DNA from: DATAOG01 sp963798075
GTDB lineage: Bacteria > Pseudomonadota > Alphaproteobacteria > Geminicoccales > Geminicoccaceae
NCBI GenBank assembly: GCA_963798075.1
Contig: CAWCRU010000038.1
Location: 1 to 64,000, forward strand
Direction: 5' to 3'
Length of the DNA stretch: 64,000 nt
Notes under the pieces: generated by a model
What the model was told of the DNA's origin: nothing
Databases searched by the model: none
The model's input: only the letters and a program-made list of their open reading frames with translations
Position numbers and translations under genes: made by a program
Shown here: in pieces, positions 19,923 through 30,046 of the stretch
Numbering within the stretch: the first letter of the stretch is position 1
Layout: each line of letters begins with the position of its first letter

Positions 19923-21385
19923 GCCGCAGCCCCACCCGGTTCGGCCAGTGCGGCCCGCACCTCGGCCGCATCCTCGAACGGCAGCACGCGGTCGCCGATG
20001 ATCTGCCCGGTCTCGTGGCCCTTACCGGCAACCACCAGCAGGTCGCCTGCCTCGAGCCCGGCGATCGCGGCTCGGATCGCGGCCCGCCGGTCGCCGATCT
20101 CGACGGCACCGGGGCAGCCGTCCAGGATCGCGCGCCGGATCCGCGCCGGGTCCTCGCTGCGCGGGTTGTCATCGGTGACGTAGACGAGGTCGGCGCCTGC
20201 GGCCGCGATTGCGCCCATCTCCGCCCGCTTGCCCGGGTCGCGATCGCCGCCGCAGCCGAAGACCACCACCAAGCGCTTGCCGGCGTGGGGGCGGAGGGCG
20301 TCCAGGACCTTGGCGAGGGCATCCGGCTTGTGGGCGTAGTCGACGAACACCGGCGCGCCCTTCCGGTGGACGCCGATGCACTGCATCCGGCCGGGCGCGC
20401 CCTCGAGCTTGCCGAGCAGGCCGGCGGCGGCCTCTGGATCGGCGCCGGTCGCGATCACGAGGCCGAGCGCGGCCAGAAGATTGCTCGCCTGGAACGCGCC
20501 GACCAGCGGGCTGCGGAGCACGTGCCGGCGGCCGTCGAGCGCGAAGCTGATGGTCTGGCCGTCGGCCTCCGGCCGCCGCTCGAGCAGGCGCAGGCGCGCG
20601 GCCGCGAGGCCGTAGTCCAGGACGGCGACCCTGCGCGCCCGGCAGACCGCCGCGAGCGGCTCGAACTCGGGCTGGTCGGCGTTGAGCACGGCGGTCCCCC
20701 CGGGCGGCAGGAGCTCGCTGAACAGACGCCGCTTGGCCGCCAGATAGGCGTCCTGGCTGCCGTGATAATCGTAGTGGTCTCGTGAGAGATTGGTAAACGC
20801 CGCCGCCGCCAGCTGCACGCCGTCGAGCCGGCGCTGGTCGAGGCCGTGGCTGGAGGCCTCGAGCGCCAGATGCTCGATGCCGGCGGCGACGAGCTCGGCG
20901 AGCAGCGCGTGCAGCCGGACCGGGTCGGGCGTGGTCAGCTCGGGGGCGCCGCGGCCGCCTGGTGCTGTCAGCCCGAGCGTGCCGAGCGAGGCCGCCCGAT
21001 GGCCGAGCCCGGTCCAGAGCTGCATCGTGAACCAGGCGATCGAGGTCTTGCCGCTGGTGCCGGTCACCGCGACGATGGAGCGCGGCTGGCGGCCGTAGAA
21101 GCGGGCCGCGATCAGTGCCAGGCGCCGGCGCGGGTCGGCGTCGAGCACCAGCGGCACGCCGAACTCCGCGTCGGTCAGCTCAGGCGGGGCCAGGATCGCG
21201 GCGGCGCCGCGCGCGATCGCATCGGCGATGAAGCGGCGGCCGTCGGTCCGGCTGCCGGGCAGCGCCGCGAACAGCCAGCCCGGCCGCACGGTGCGCGAAT
21301 CGGCGCTCAGGCCGGTGATCTCGGCGGCGCTTCCGGCGGGCTCCTGCACGGTCACCCCAAGATCGAGCAACGCGCGCAGCCGCAT
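19919..21385 (-). CDS. murE: UDP-MurNAc-L-Ala-D-Glu--meso-diaminopimelate ligase MurE
   Basis: MurE adds the third residue of the stem peptide. The 488-residue protein has GLSADSRTVRPGWLFAAL near 25, the ATP loop VTGTSGKTSIAWF at about 107-119, and the motif TDDNPRSEDP, whose DNPR identifies meso-diaminopimelate specificity, as expected next to a chromosomal lysA. The start at 21385 lies inside ftsI, with a 34-nt overlap. The same ATG gives the conventional MRLRALLDLG N terminus. Confidence 0.97.
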   Translation of the reverse strand: MRLRALLDLGVTVQEPAGSAAEITGLSADSRTVRPGWLFAALPGSRTDGRRFIADAIARGAAAILAPPELTDAEFGVPLVLDADPRRRLALIAARFYGRQPRSIVAVTGTSGKTSIAWFTMQLWTGLGHRAASLGTLGLTAPGGRGAPELTTPDPVRLHALLAELVAAGIEHLALEASSHGLDQRRLDGVQLAAAAFTNLSRDHYDYHGSQDAYLAAKRRLFSELLPPGGTAVLNADQPEFEPLAAVCRARRVAVLDYGLAAARLRLLERRPEADGQTISFALDGRRHVLRSPLVGAFQASNLLAALGLVIATGADPEAAAGLLGKLEGAPGRMQCIGVHRKGAPVFVDYAHKPDALAKVLDALRPHAGKRLVVVFGCGGDRDPGKRAEMGAIAAAGADLVYVTDDNPRSEDPARIRRAILDGCPGAVEIGDRRAAIRAAIAGLEAGDLLVVAGKGHETGQIIGDRVLPFEDAAEVRAALAEPGGAAA

Positions 21386-23118
21386 CCGGGCTCTCCCTGG
21401 TGGTCGTCGACCCAGCGGGCGCCGGGCGCCGCCTGGAAGCTCGGCTCCGTCCGCCCGGTCCGCCCATTGTACGCCTGGCTCTCGATCAGGCGCTCGCGGA
21501 ACCATTGCTCGGCGTCCGGGTCGACCGGCGGCAGGCCGAGCAGGGGGCCGATCCGACTGACGATCCGCCCGACCGTGGGCGCTGCCGTCCAGCCGCCCTC
21601 GGCCAGGCCGAAGGTGTCGGCGTCGCCCTTCGGGTCGTCCAGGGTCACCAGCACGACGTAGCGGGGCTGGTCGATCGGGAAGGCGGCGATGAACGACGAG
21701 ATCAGCCCGTGGCCCCGATAGCCGCCGTGGAGCGGCTTGTCGGCGCTGCCGGTCTTGCCGCCGATCAGGTAGCCCGGCACCTTGGCGAGCTTGCCGGTGC
21801 CCTCGGTCACCGTCAGCCACATCAGCCAGCGCACTTTCGCGGCGGTCGCGGCCGAGACCGGCGGCCGGTCCCAGACCGGCGGCACGCCTTCGGCGACCAG
21901 ATGCGCGCGCGGCCGCGGCGCCGTGCAGACGATCGCCGAGACTGCATCGGCCATCTGCAAGGGCGAGATCGCAAGGCCGTGGCCGTAGGCGGCGGTCACG
22001 GAGTTGATCGGGCGCCAGTGCGCCGGCAGCTGCGGCAGGGCGACCTCGGGCAGGCGGATCGGATGCCGCTCGAGCAGGCCGAAACGGCGGAAATAGTCGA
22101 GCTGGCCCTCAGTGCCGAGCGCCATCGCCATCCTGGCGGCGCCAATGTTGGACGAGAAGGCGATCACCTCGGGCACGCTCAGCCAGCGCCCCTTGGCGTG
22201 GTAGTCGCCGATCGAAAAACGGCCGAAGCGGAGCGGCGCGCTCGCGTCCAGGCTGCTGGTCATCTCGACCGCGCCGGCATCGAGCGCCATGGCGACAGTG
22301 AACAGCTTGAACAGCGAGCCGAGCTCGTAGGTGCCGAGCGTGTCGCGGTTGAACAGCGCGTCGCTCGACGCGTCCTGGTAGCGGTTCGGATCGAAATCCG
22401 GCAGGCTGACGCCTGCCAGGAGCTCGCCGGTTCCGACGTCGAGCACGATGCCGGCGGCGCCCTTGGCGGCGAAGCGCAGGCGCGCCGCCCGGAGCTCGCT
22501 GCGGACCACCTCCTGAACCCCGAGATCGAGGGTCAGGACCAGGGGTATCTGGCGCAGCTCCGGGTCGGTCAGACGCGCGTCGTAGCTGCTCTCGATCCCC
22601 GCGAGGCCCTGGTTTTCGATGCCGACGTAGCCGACCAGATGCGCTGCCAGCGCGCTCTGCGGATAGATCCGGTGGCTCTCGGTGCGGAAGTCGATGCCGG
22701 GCAGCCCGAGGCGGATCACGGCCCGCTGCTCGGCGTCGGTGATGTGTCGCTTGAGCCAGACGAACCGCCGCGGCTGCGAGAGAAGGGCGAGCAGATCGGC
22801 GCGCTCGACGCCGTCAAGTGCGCCGGCAAGCGCGGTCGCCGCCGCGTCCCGATCGAGCAGCTGGGCAGGATCGGCGAACACCGAGGCGGTCGGATAGTCG
22901 GTCGCGAGCAAAGTGCCGTTGCGATCGACGATGTCGGCGCGGTGCGGGCTGTCGATCACGCTGGCTTCTGCCGGGGCGCCGAGCACGTTGTCGCCGCGCC
23001 AGAGAGCAAGGTCGACCACCCGCAGCGCCAACCCCAGCAAGGCCAGGGCGAAGACCGCGCCGACCAGGCGCAGGCGGCGCTGGCCGAGGCGCAGACCCGG
23101 GTCGCCGCTTGGCCGCAT
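21352..23118 (-). CDS. ftsI: Septal peptidoglycan transpeptidase FtsI (PBP3)
   Basis: FtsI cross-links septal peptidoglycan in the periplasm. The 588-residue protein has one N-terminal transmembrane helix (about 18-38), a PBP dimerisation domain from HRADIVDRNGTLLATDYPTA, and a transpeptidase domain with catalytic serine in YELGSLFKLFT, the SSN motif in AFSSNIGAA and KTG in GGKTGSADKP. The ATG at 23118 shares one base with the ftsL stop. Its last 11 codons run over the murE start and end in an unusual cysteine-containing tail (GCGCARCSILG). Confidence 0.95.
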   Translation of the reverse strand: MRPSGDPGLRLGQRRLRLVGAVFALALLGLALRVVDLALWRGDNVLGAPAEASVIDSPHRADIVDRNGTLLATDYPTASVFADPAQLLDRDAAATALAGALDGVERADLLALLSQPRRFVWLKRHITDAEQRAVIRLGLPGIDFRTESHRIYPQSALAAHLVGYVGIENQGLAGIESSYDARLTDPELRQIPLVLTLDLGVQEVVRSELRAARLRFAAKGAAGIVLDVGTGELLAGVSLPDFDPNRYQDASSDALFNRDTLGTYELGSLFKLFTVAMALDAGAVEMTSSLDASAPLRFGRFSIGDYHAKGRWLSVPEVIAFSSNIGAARMAMALGTEGQLDYFRRFGLLERHPIRLPEVALPQLPAHWRPINSVTAAYGHGLAISPLQMADAVSAIVCTAPRPRAHLVAEGVPPVWDRPPVSAATAAKVRWLMWLTVTEGTGKLAKVPGYLIGGKTGSADKPLHGGYRGHGLISSFIAAFPIDQPRYVVLVTLDDPKGDADTFGLAEGGWTAAPTVGRIVSRIGPLLGLPPVDPDAEQWFRERLIESQAYNGRTGRTEPSFQAAPGARWVDDHQGEPGCGCARCSILG

Positions 23119-23549
23119 CAGGGGCGGCTCCCCGCCGTCTGGCGGTGATCCGGGCCGGACGCCGGGCGCCATGGTCCGGGCAGCGCCAGGCGCTCGGGCG
23201 GCTTGAGCCGGAGCGGGATCTCGACCCCGGACGGCAGCAAGGCGGTCAGCGGCCGCTGCTCGAGCTCGAGATCGGCGCGCAGCGGGATGTCGGTAACTCG
23301 GACGATCTGGCCCGGTTGCGCCGGCTGCAATTCGAGATAGGCCGACGCCAGGCGCGCGAGGCGCCCCGGCTGATTGAGCAGCGCCCATTCGGCGCGCAAC
23401 CGGTTGAGCTTGGCCTTCTCGGCCGCAATCGCGACCTGCAGCCCGCGCAGCTCGGCCTCCCGATGACGCACCCGGTCCTTGAGAACGTAGAGCCCGGACG
23501 CGGCAAGCAGCGCAACCAGGAGACTGACCAACCCGAGCCTCATGGTCAT
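23118..23549 (-). CDS. ftsL: Cell division protein FtsL
   Basis: FtsL is a small bitopic divisome protein that activates FtsWI with FtsB. The 143-residue product has one transmembrane helix (GLVSLLVALLAASGLYVL, about 6-23), then a coiled-coil heptad region (HREAELRGLQVAIAAEKAKL) and the conserved NQPGRLARLASAYLELQPA segment. Sequence conservation in this family is low, so the call rests on topology and the exact slot between rsmH and ftsI. It overlaps rsmH by 4 nt. Confidence 0.9.
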   Translation of the reverse strand: MTMRLGLVSLLVALLAASGLYVLKDRVRHREAELRGLQVAIAAEKAKLNRLRAEWALLNQPGRLARLASAYLELQPAQPGQIVRVTDIPLRADLELEQRPLTALLPSGVEIPLRLKPPERLALPGPWRPASGPDHRQTAGSRP

Positions 23550-24541
23550 TTCGGCAGCTCCGGGTCGGCCGGCAGCTCCGGGTCGGGCAGCCGCTCCGCG
23601 GCGCGCAGACGCGCCGAGCGGGCGCGTGGATTGGCGGCGATCTCTGCCTCGCCGGGCCGCAGCGCGTGGCGGAACAGCGAGCGGAAGCGGGCCGCGGCGG
23701 GTTGGCCCGGCGGCTCTGGCAGATGGCGCGACGGGCGCGGCCGCTCGCCGCCGCGGGCGGCAAGGAACTGCTTGACCAGGCGATCCTCGAGCGAGTGGAA
23801 GGCGATCACCACCAGGCGCCCGCCGGGCTCAAGCAGCTCCTCGGCGGCGGCCAGGCCCCGCTCCAGCTCGGCCAGTTCGTCGTTGACCCAGATGCGCAAC
23901 GCCTGGAACGTGCGGGTCGCGGGATCGATCCGGCTGCCCGTCCGACGGCCGGTCCGGCTGACCACGGCGGCGACCAGCCGGGCGAGCTCCCGGGTCCGCT
24001 CGATCGGCGCCCGCCGCCGTCGTTCGACGATCGCGCGCGCGATCCGGCGCGCCGCGGGCTCCTCGCCGTAGCGCCAGAAAAGGTCCGCGAGCGTCGCCTC
24101 GTCAGCCTGGTTGATCAACTCGGCGGCGCTGAGGCCGGCGCCGGACATGCGCATGTCGAGAGGCCCGTCGGCGGCGAACGAGAAGCCTCGGCGCGGATCG
24201 TCGAGCTGCGCCGACGACAGTCCGAGATCGAGCAGGATCCCATCCAGCCGCTCGACGTCCACCGCCGCGAGCAGCTCGGCCATGTCGCCGAAGCAGCCCT
24301 CGAGCATGCCGAACCGGCGCTGTCCGGCCGCCAGACGCCGGCCGCGGGCGATCGCGTCCGGGTCCCGGTCGAGGCCGAGCAGGCGACCGGCACCTGCCGC
24401 CAGGATCGCCCGGCTATGGCCGCCGGCGCCGAAGGTGGCGTCCAGATAGACGCCGCCCGCTCGCACGCCGAGCGCCGCCAGCATCTCGGGGAGAAGCACC
24501 GGCACATGGCGTCCGGTCTCGGGATCGGTGATTGTGCTCAC
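23546..24541 (-). CDS. rsmH: 16S rRNA (cytosine(1402)-N4)-methyltransferase RsmH
   Basis: RsmH methylates C1402 of 16S rRNA with S-adenosylmethionine. The protein is 331 residues from the GTG at 24541, which gives VSTITDPETGRHVPVLLPEM. An upstream ATG at 24610 adds residues without similarity. Motifs are GGVYLDATFGAGGHSRAIL (SAM binding), LDGILLDLGLSSAQLDDPRRG, and VIAFHSLEDRLVKQF near the end. It is the first gene of the dcw transcript here; the usual upstream mraZ is absent. Confidence 0.95.
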   Translation of the reverse strand: MSTITDPETGRHVPVLLPEMLAALGVRAGGVYLDATFGAGGHSRAILAAGAGRLLGLDRDPDAIARGRRLAAGQRRFGMLEGCFGDMAELLAAVDVERLDGILLDLGLSSAQLDDPRRGFSFAADGPLDMRMSGAGLSAAELINQADEATLADLFWRYGEEPAARRIARAIVERRRRAPIERTRELARLVAAVVSRTGRRTGSRIDPATRTFQALRIWVNDELAELERGLAAAEELLEPGGRLVVIAFHSLEDRLVKQFLAARGGERPRPSRHLPEPPGQPAAARFRSLFRHALRPGEAEIAANPRARSARLRAAERLPDPELPADPELPK

Positions 24542-25032
24542 GGCGAGCGCAGTCAAAGCGAGCCAACTCCACGCCCAAGACGCCGTGATGTCTTGACGTC
24601 TGCCAGGCAAAGCCAGTCGCGCTTACCGTCGCCGACCCGACCGCCGCGGCGGTGCCAGTATTGACCGGGCCGAAGCCGCGGGATGTCGGCGTCGACAAAA
24701 ATTGATCGCGACCTTGACCGCGAGATTGGCAATGCGTCAGGACGACGTCGCGGCAAATTGGCAGTCCGATCGGTAGTGCGTCGCCGCACGACTTGCCCTT
24801 GACCATAGTTGCATTTTTGCGGGCGGGAACTTTCACCCTACAGTTAAGCGCGCTCGCAGTCAAGGCCCATTTCCAAGAAACCTCCATAACGCACTGAAAC
24901 GGCGTTGGAAATTGGTCGAGGCGGAAGCCACCGAGGGGCCACGCCGGGGAATCCCGTGCAAGACGAGAGCGAGACGAGTCCAGTCGCCGGTGTAATGTTC
25001 TATTTTTGTTCCTCTACTTTCGCGGGAGATTT
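24542..25032. other. Intergenic stretch between rnpB and rsmH, no mraZ
   Basis: About 490 bp. Open frames here show no MraZ (AbrB-like) similarity on either strand, although mraZ normally stands directly before rsmH. The stretch is less G+C-rich than its surroundings in places and contains a good minus-strand promoter at 24835-24863. The predicted leader to rsmH is about 290 nt. No riboswitch was recognised. Confidence 0.6.
24835..24863 (-). promoter_or_regulatory. Predicted sigma-70-type promoter for the dcw operon
   Basis: On the minus strand, TTGACT at 24863-24858 is followed after 17 bases by TAGGGT at 24840-24835. It is the best match to the housekeeping consensus upstream of rsmH and points into the operon. 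Assignment is by inspection only. Confidence 0.5.
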
Positions 25033-25447
<415 letters not shown>

Positions 25448-25450
25448 GAG

Positions 25451-26176
25451 CTAGATGTCGGTTCGCCCGGCATCCGCTTCAAGCGCTCCGAGCGCCGCCA
25501 GAAGGCCGTCGAGGCGAGCCCGCGTGGTGTGGTCCGGATCGCCATCGACCCGCTCGGGTCGAAAGTGGCGCTGGAAGGCCGTGATCACGAACCGGGTGGC
25601 AACATCCAGCCGGCCGTGGCGCGGCACCGGGTAGCCGACCTCGGCGAGCCCGGCCTGGAGGCGGGCGACGCCGCGCGGCCGCCCTTCGCCGGGCGTGGGC
25701 CAAAGGCCTATGCCGGCGGCAGCGAGCCGCGCCCAGTCGAACAGCTCGCCCGGGTCCTGCTTGCGATCGGGGGCGACGTCGCTGTGGCCGAGCACGCGGT
25801 GCGCTGGGATCGGCCAACGCCCGAGGATCGCCCGGCAGAGCTCGATACAGGCGGCGTACTGCGCCTCGGGAAAGTCGCGGTAGCCCCATTCGTGGCCGGG
25901 ATTGACCAGCTCAATCCCGATCGAACGGTCATTCAGCTGGCTTTGGCCCTGCCAGGCGCTGACCCCGGCATGCCAGGCGCGCGCGGTCTCCGGCACCAGG
26001 GCCACAACCGTGCCGTCCTCGTCGATCAGATAGTGGGCGCTGACCTTGGCGGCCGGGTCGGCGAGCCGCGCGAGCGCCGCCGCAGCACTCGGCATGCCGG
26101 TATAGTGCAGGAGCAGGAGGTCGACCGGGCAGCCCGGCGGCCGGGCATCGGCATTCGGCGACGGCTGCAGGCGCAC
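25451..26176 (-). CDS. N-acetylmuramoyl-L-alanine amidase (Amidase_2, AmiD-like) with peptidoglycan-binding domain
   Basis: The 241-residue protein should cleave the amide between MurNAc and the stem peptide, or its recycled fragments. Zinc ligands are in LLLLHYTGM (about residue 24) and HRVLGHSDVAPDRKQDPG (about 127-144). A C-terminal PG_binding_1 segment includes VARLQAGLAEVGYPVPRHG. The GTG at 26176 removes an implausible arginine-rich extension and leaves a 13-nt gap from the upstream gene. No signal peptide is obvious, so it may be a cytoplasmic recycling enzyme. Confidence 0.88.
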   Translation of the reverse strand: MRLQPSPNADARPPGCPVDLLLLHYTGMPSAAAALARLADPAAKVSAHYLIDEDGTVVALVPETARAWHAGVSAWQGQSQLNDRSIGIELVNPGHEWGYRDFPEAQYAACIELCRAILGRWPIPAHRVLGHSDVAPDRKQDPGELFDWARLAAAGIGLWPTPGEGRPRGVARLQAGLAEVGYPVPRHGRLDVATRFVITAFQRHFRPERVDGDPDHTTRARLDGLLAALGALEADAGRTDI

Positions 26177-26189
26177 CCGCGCTGGGGGC

Positions 26190-28739
26190 TCAGAAGCGGC
26201 GCAGCAGGCGCTGCAGGTAGTCGAGCTCCTCGCTCGGGCGCTGGCGATCGCTGGCGCGGCGCTGCAGTTCCTCGAGGACCGCCCGCGCCTTGCCGAGATC
26301 GAGCTCGGTCGGCACCTTCTCGCCCCAGAGGTCGACGCCGCCCTGGTTGTAGGTCGAGCGGCCGAGCGGATCCCGGTTGTTGGGTGCCTGACCATACTGT
26401 TGCCCGGGCATCCGACCCTGGCCCTGGCCGTACATGCGCTGCATCTCCTGCATCATCGCCTGGCCGCCCTGGCGCAGCTGGTCGAGCGCCTGCGCCTGCG
26501 GGTCGAGGGCATTGTCGGGCGCACCCTGCTGCAGGGCGTCGCGGGCGGCACGCATCGCGAGCTCAGCCTCGCCGAGCGAGCGCGGGATCTCCGCGCCGGC
26601 CTCGCCGATCGAGCGCATCAGCTCGCCGAGCGCCCGCCGCAGCGCCTCCTGATCGCCGGCCATCTGGCCGAGCTGACCGTCCGGCGCCATCCGGCCCATC
26701 TGGCCGTCCTCGCCCTGCTGGCCCGGCTGCATCTGGCCCATCCGCCCCTGTTGCCCGGGCTGACCCTGTTCGCCCTGCTCACCGTACGGGTCCTGCTGCC
26801 CCTGCTGGTTGCTGCGGCGGGTCATGTTGAAAGTCTGATCGAGCAGATTTTGCTGGCGCTGGATCATCTGCTGCAGCTGGCTCATCATCTGTTGGCCCTG
26901 CTGCATCTGGCCGTTGCGCGCGACCTGGAGGTTCTCGAGCATTTCCTGCAGCTGGGCCAGCATCTGCTGGGCCGCCTCGCGCGCGCCGGTCTTGATCATC
27001 TCCCGGATCTTGTCCAGCATCTGCTGCAGATCCTGGCGCTCGACCTGGATCGCGTTCGGATCGGGCGCCTGCGCCTGCTGCTGATCGGCCGATTGCGACT
27101 GCGCCTGCCGCGCGAGCGCATCGAGATACTCGTTCATGGCGCGCTGCAGCTCGCTCATCAGCCGGTCAAGCTCCTGCTCGCTGGCGCCTTTGGCCAGGGC
27201 ATCCTTGATCGCCTGCTGGAGCTCGCGCAGATCGCGTTCGGCGAGCGACACGCTGCCGTCCTCGAGGTGCAGCGCGGTATCCCACAGAAGCGCCAGCACG
27301 TCGTCGAGCGCCTTGTGGTCCCGGTCGTACAACAGGCGAAGCGCCGCCGAGCGCAGCGCCATGTACACCGCCGTGTCGTTCTGGAACGCCGACGGTGCGC
27401 GACTCAGTTCGTCGAGCGCCGCCACGACGTCGTCGGTCTGATCCGGGTCGGCCGCCAGACGCCGCCGCTGCTCGATGATCGCGCGCGCCACCGGGTGCTG
27501 GAACGGCCGGGTCGGCAGGACCAGCTCCTGCGGCTCGCTCTGGCCGTGCTGATCGATGCCGTCGACCGCCTCGAGCCGGACCACGACCGGGAGCCCGGCC
27601 CAGGGATGCGGGGTGAGGTCGACGTAGGCGGAATCGTCGATCTTGGTTGTGCCGCCGGCCGGCCGCATCAGCTCGATCCGCTCGACCTTGTCGTTATGGC
27701 CGACGCGGCTCATCAACAAAGCGATGCTCGTGACCCCGTAGTCGTCGTTGGCGAGGAACTGGGACCGCAGCACGCCCCGATGGGTGGCGCTCGGCGGTTC
27801 GGCGAACTCGATGGCCGGCGCCTGATCGGGGACCGCCTCGATCTGCCAGAGGCCAAGGACCTCGTCGGCGCGGCCGATCCGCAGCTCGCCCGAATGCTCG
27901 ATCACGAGGCTGGCCTCGGCGCTCTCCTCGGCGATCGCGGCGAACGGCTTGGTCTGGTCGTCGAGGCCGATCGCGTAGCTCGGCGCGGGTCCGCGGATGT
28001 GGTGCAGCTGGGCGAGCGCTTCACTGCCGGCGGGCAGGGCGACGCTGGCCGGAGCCCGGACCACGGCGGGCGCCCCCGGCGCCGGGGACTCGGCCTCGAG
28101 CCGCACCGGCGGCCGACCGGTGTACAAGGGCGGGGTGACCCAGAGGGTGAGCTCGACCGGGGCCGCCGCCACTGCCGCGGCGCGGCGCAGCTCGAACGCC
28201 TGCAGCAGGCGCTTCGGCGCCATGCCCCCGGCCTCGACCAGAGCGACGAGCAGCACGAGCAGCAGAGCCGCACGCAGGGCCCAGGGGTCGCGCCTGGGCA
28301 GGTCGGAGCGCGGCGGTCCGATCCTGAGCTGGCGCAGGGCGCGCGTCAGCCGTTCCTGGTGACGCCGCCAAAGCGATTGGGTCGCCGGATCCTCACCGCC
28401 CCCGGACAGCCGGTCGCCGAGCGAGCGGAGCGGCTGGTGGGCGAGCGCGTTGACGCGCTCGAGACGGCGCAGGCCGGCGGCGTGATCCGGCCAGCGCAAG
28501 CTGGCGCGGGTCCGCCCGAGCGTCCAGATCAGGCCGCCCGCCAGCAGGGCCAGCCCGAGCCCGTGCAGCCAGCCCGGCAGCAGCGTCCACAGACCGAACA
28601 GACTGATGGCCAGGAAGACGCCGATCAGCGCCAGGCTTGGCCAGAGCGCCACCCATGCCGTTTCGAAGGCAGCCGCTGCCCGCGCCAGGATTACCCGCCG
28701 GCGGAATCCGAAGCTGCGTCTCGGATCGGCATCGCTCAT
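26190..28739 (-). CDS. TIGR02302/DUF4175 family membrane protein
   Basis: The 849-residue protein belongs to an alphaproteobacterial family of unknown function. Two hydrophobic segments near the N terminus (about 32-75) and a third at about 152-170 anchor it. A large, probably periplasmic part follows, with WVTPPLYTGRPPV at about 200. The C-terminal third is very rich in glutamine and methionine with coiled-coil stretches and a low-complexity GQQGQMG-type region. The ATG at 28739 overlaps the lysA stop as ATGA. Position in a lysA/lptM operon suggests an envelope role, which is inference. Confidence 0.88.
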   Translation of the reverse strand: MSDADPRRSFGFRRRVILARAAAAFETAWVALWPSLALIGVFLAISLFGLWTLLPGWLHGLGLALLAGGLIWTLGRTRASLRWPDHAAGLRRLERVNALAHQPLRSLGDRLSGGGEDPATQSLWRRHQERLTRALRQLRIGPPRSDLPRRDPWALRAALLLVLLVALVEAGGMAPKRLLQAFELRRAAAVAAAPVELTLWVTPPLYTGRPPVRLEAESPAPGAPAVVRAPASVALPAGSEALAQLHHIRGPAPSYAIGLDDQTKPFAAIAEESAEASLVIEHSGELRIGRADEVLGLWQIEAVPDQAPAIEFAEPPSATHRGVLRSQFLANDDYGVTSIALLMSRVGHNDKVERIELMRPAGGTTKIDDSAYVDLTPHPWAGLPVVVRLEAVDGIDQHGQSEPQELVLPTRPFQHPVARAIIEQRRRLAADPDQTDDVVAALDELSRAPSAFQNDTAVYMALRSAALRLLYDRDHKALDDVLALLWDTALHLEDGSVSLAERDLRELQQAIKDALAKGASEQELDRLMSELQRAMNEYLDALARQAQSQSADQQQAQAPDPNAIQVERQDLQQMLDKIREMIKTGAREAAQQMLAQLQEMLENLQVARNGQMQQGQQMMSQLQQMIQRQQNLLDQTFNMTRRSNQQGQQDPYGEQGEQGQPGQQGRMGQMQPGQQGEDGQMGRMAPDGQLGQMAGDQEALRRALGELMRSIGEAGAEIPRSLGEAELAMRAARDALQQGAPDNALDPQAQALDQLRQGGQAMMQEMQRMYGQGQGRMPGQQYGQAPNNRDPLGRSTYNQGGVDLWGEKVPTELDLGKARAVLEELQRRASDRQRPSEELDYLQRLLRRF

Positions 28740-30046
28740 GCCCGCTCTCCTCGCTCGCCAGCCGCACCGCGCTCCACCGCGGGCGACGCCAACCATGGCG
28801 GCAAACGCTCGTCGGCAAAGCGCGCGACTGGCTCGATGCGCGGCTTGACCACGGCATGAGACGCCCCATCGACCAACACCTCGGCTGCCACCGGCCGCGA
28901 GTTGTAATCGGACGCCATGACGGCGCCATAGGCACCCACGCCGGTTAATACTACCAGATCTTCGGCCGCCAGTGGGGGCAAATTGCGCCCGCGCGCAAAA
29001 ACATCGGTGCTCTCGCAGATCGGCCCGACCAGATCGGCCGGCTGCAGCGCGGCGCCTGGCGCGGGCAGGGTGACCGGCAGGACGGCGTGCCAGGCGTCGT
29101 AGAGGGCCGGCCGTATGAGGTTGTTCATGCCGGCGTCCACCACGATGCAGGGACGCTCGGCACCCGGCTTCACGTACAGCACCCGGGTCAGGAGCACGCC
29201 CGCCTCGGCGACCAACCAACGCCCGGGCTCGAACACCAGCTCGACCTCGAGCCCGGCCGTGAGCCTCCGGATCAGTGCCGCGTAGCCCTCCAGACCGAGC
29301 TCGGTCTCGGCCTGGTAGCGGACCCCGAGGCCGCCGCCGAGGTCGAGGCGGCGAATGCCGATCCCGGCTCGACGCAGCTCTCGGGCCAAGTCGATTGCGC
29401 GCTGGAAGGCCGCCTCGAAGGGAGCCAGGCTCAGGATCTGCGAGCCGATATGCAGGTGCAGCCCGACGATTTCGATGCCGGCCAGCCGGCTCGCGAGGTC
29501 GTAGACCTCGAGAGCCTGGTCGTAGGCGATGCCGAATTTGTCCTGGCGCCGGCCGGTGCTGATCTTGTCGTGGGTCTGCGCCGCGACGTCCGGGTTGATC
29601 CGAAGCGCCACCGGCGCCCGCAGCCGGCGCGCCGCGGCGATCTCGCCGAGGACGATCAGCTCGGGCACCAATTCGACGTTGAACTGGGCGATCTGCGCAT
29701 CCAGCGCCAGGATCATCTCGTCGCGGCTCTTACCGACGCCCGAAAATACGATCCGCCCGGCCGGCACGCCGGCCGCGAGCGCCCGCTCCAGCTCGCCGCC
29801 CGAGACCACCTCGGCGCCGGCGCCCTCGGCCGCGAGCGTCCGGATCACCGCGAGATTGCTGTTCGCCTTCAGCGCGTAGCAGAGCCTTACCGGCTGGCCG
29901 GCGAAGGCCGCGCAGAACCGCCGGACCCGCGCCCGCATGCCCGCGGAGGCGTAGACGTAAGCCGGCGTGCCGACCGCGGCGGCGATCTCGGCGAGCGGCA
30001 CCGCCTCGGCGCAGAGCTGGCCATCCCGGTAGCCGAAGTCGCTCAT
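28736..30046 (-). CDS. lysA: Diaminopimelate decarboxylase LysA
   Basis: LysA decarboxylates meso-diaminopimelate to L-lysine using PLP. The 436-residue fold-III enzyme has the PLP lysine in CYALKANSN (about 60), the LHLHIGSQI motif (about 195), the glycine loop DLGGGLGV, FEPGRWLVAEAG, and the dimer-contributed cysteine in GPICESTDVFARG. It overlaps lptM upstream and the TIGR02302 gene downstream by 4 nt each. Confidence 0.97.
   Translation of the reverse strand: MSDFGYRDGQLCAEAVPLAEIAAAVGTPAYVYASAGMRARVRRFCAAFAGQPVRLCYALKANSNLAVIRTLAAEGAGAEVVSGGELERALAAGVPAGRIVFSGVGKSRDEMILALDAQIAQFNVELVPELIVLGEIAAARRLRAPVALRINPDVAAQTHDKISTGRRQDKFGIAYDQALEVYDLASRLAGIEIVGLHLHIGSQILSLAPFEAAFQRAIDLARELRRAGIGIRRLDLGGGLGVRYQAETELGLEGYAALIRRLTAGLEVELVFEPGRWLVAEAGVLLTRVLYVKPGAERPCIVVDAGMNNLIRPALYDAWHAVLPVTLPAPGAALQPADLVGPICESTDVFARGRNLPPLAAEDLVVLTGVGAYGAVMASDYNSRPVAAEVLVDGASHAVVKPRIEPVARFADERLPPWLASPAVERGAAGERGERA

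Noticed and set aside
24414..24887. 157-codon minus-strand frame upstream of rsmH as a possible mraZ
   Set aside because: It overlaps the rsmH start in another frame and has no AbrB/MraZ-like motif.
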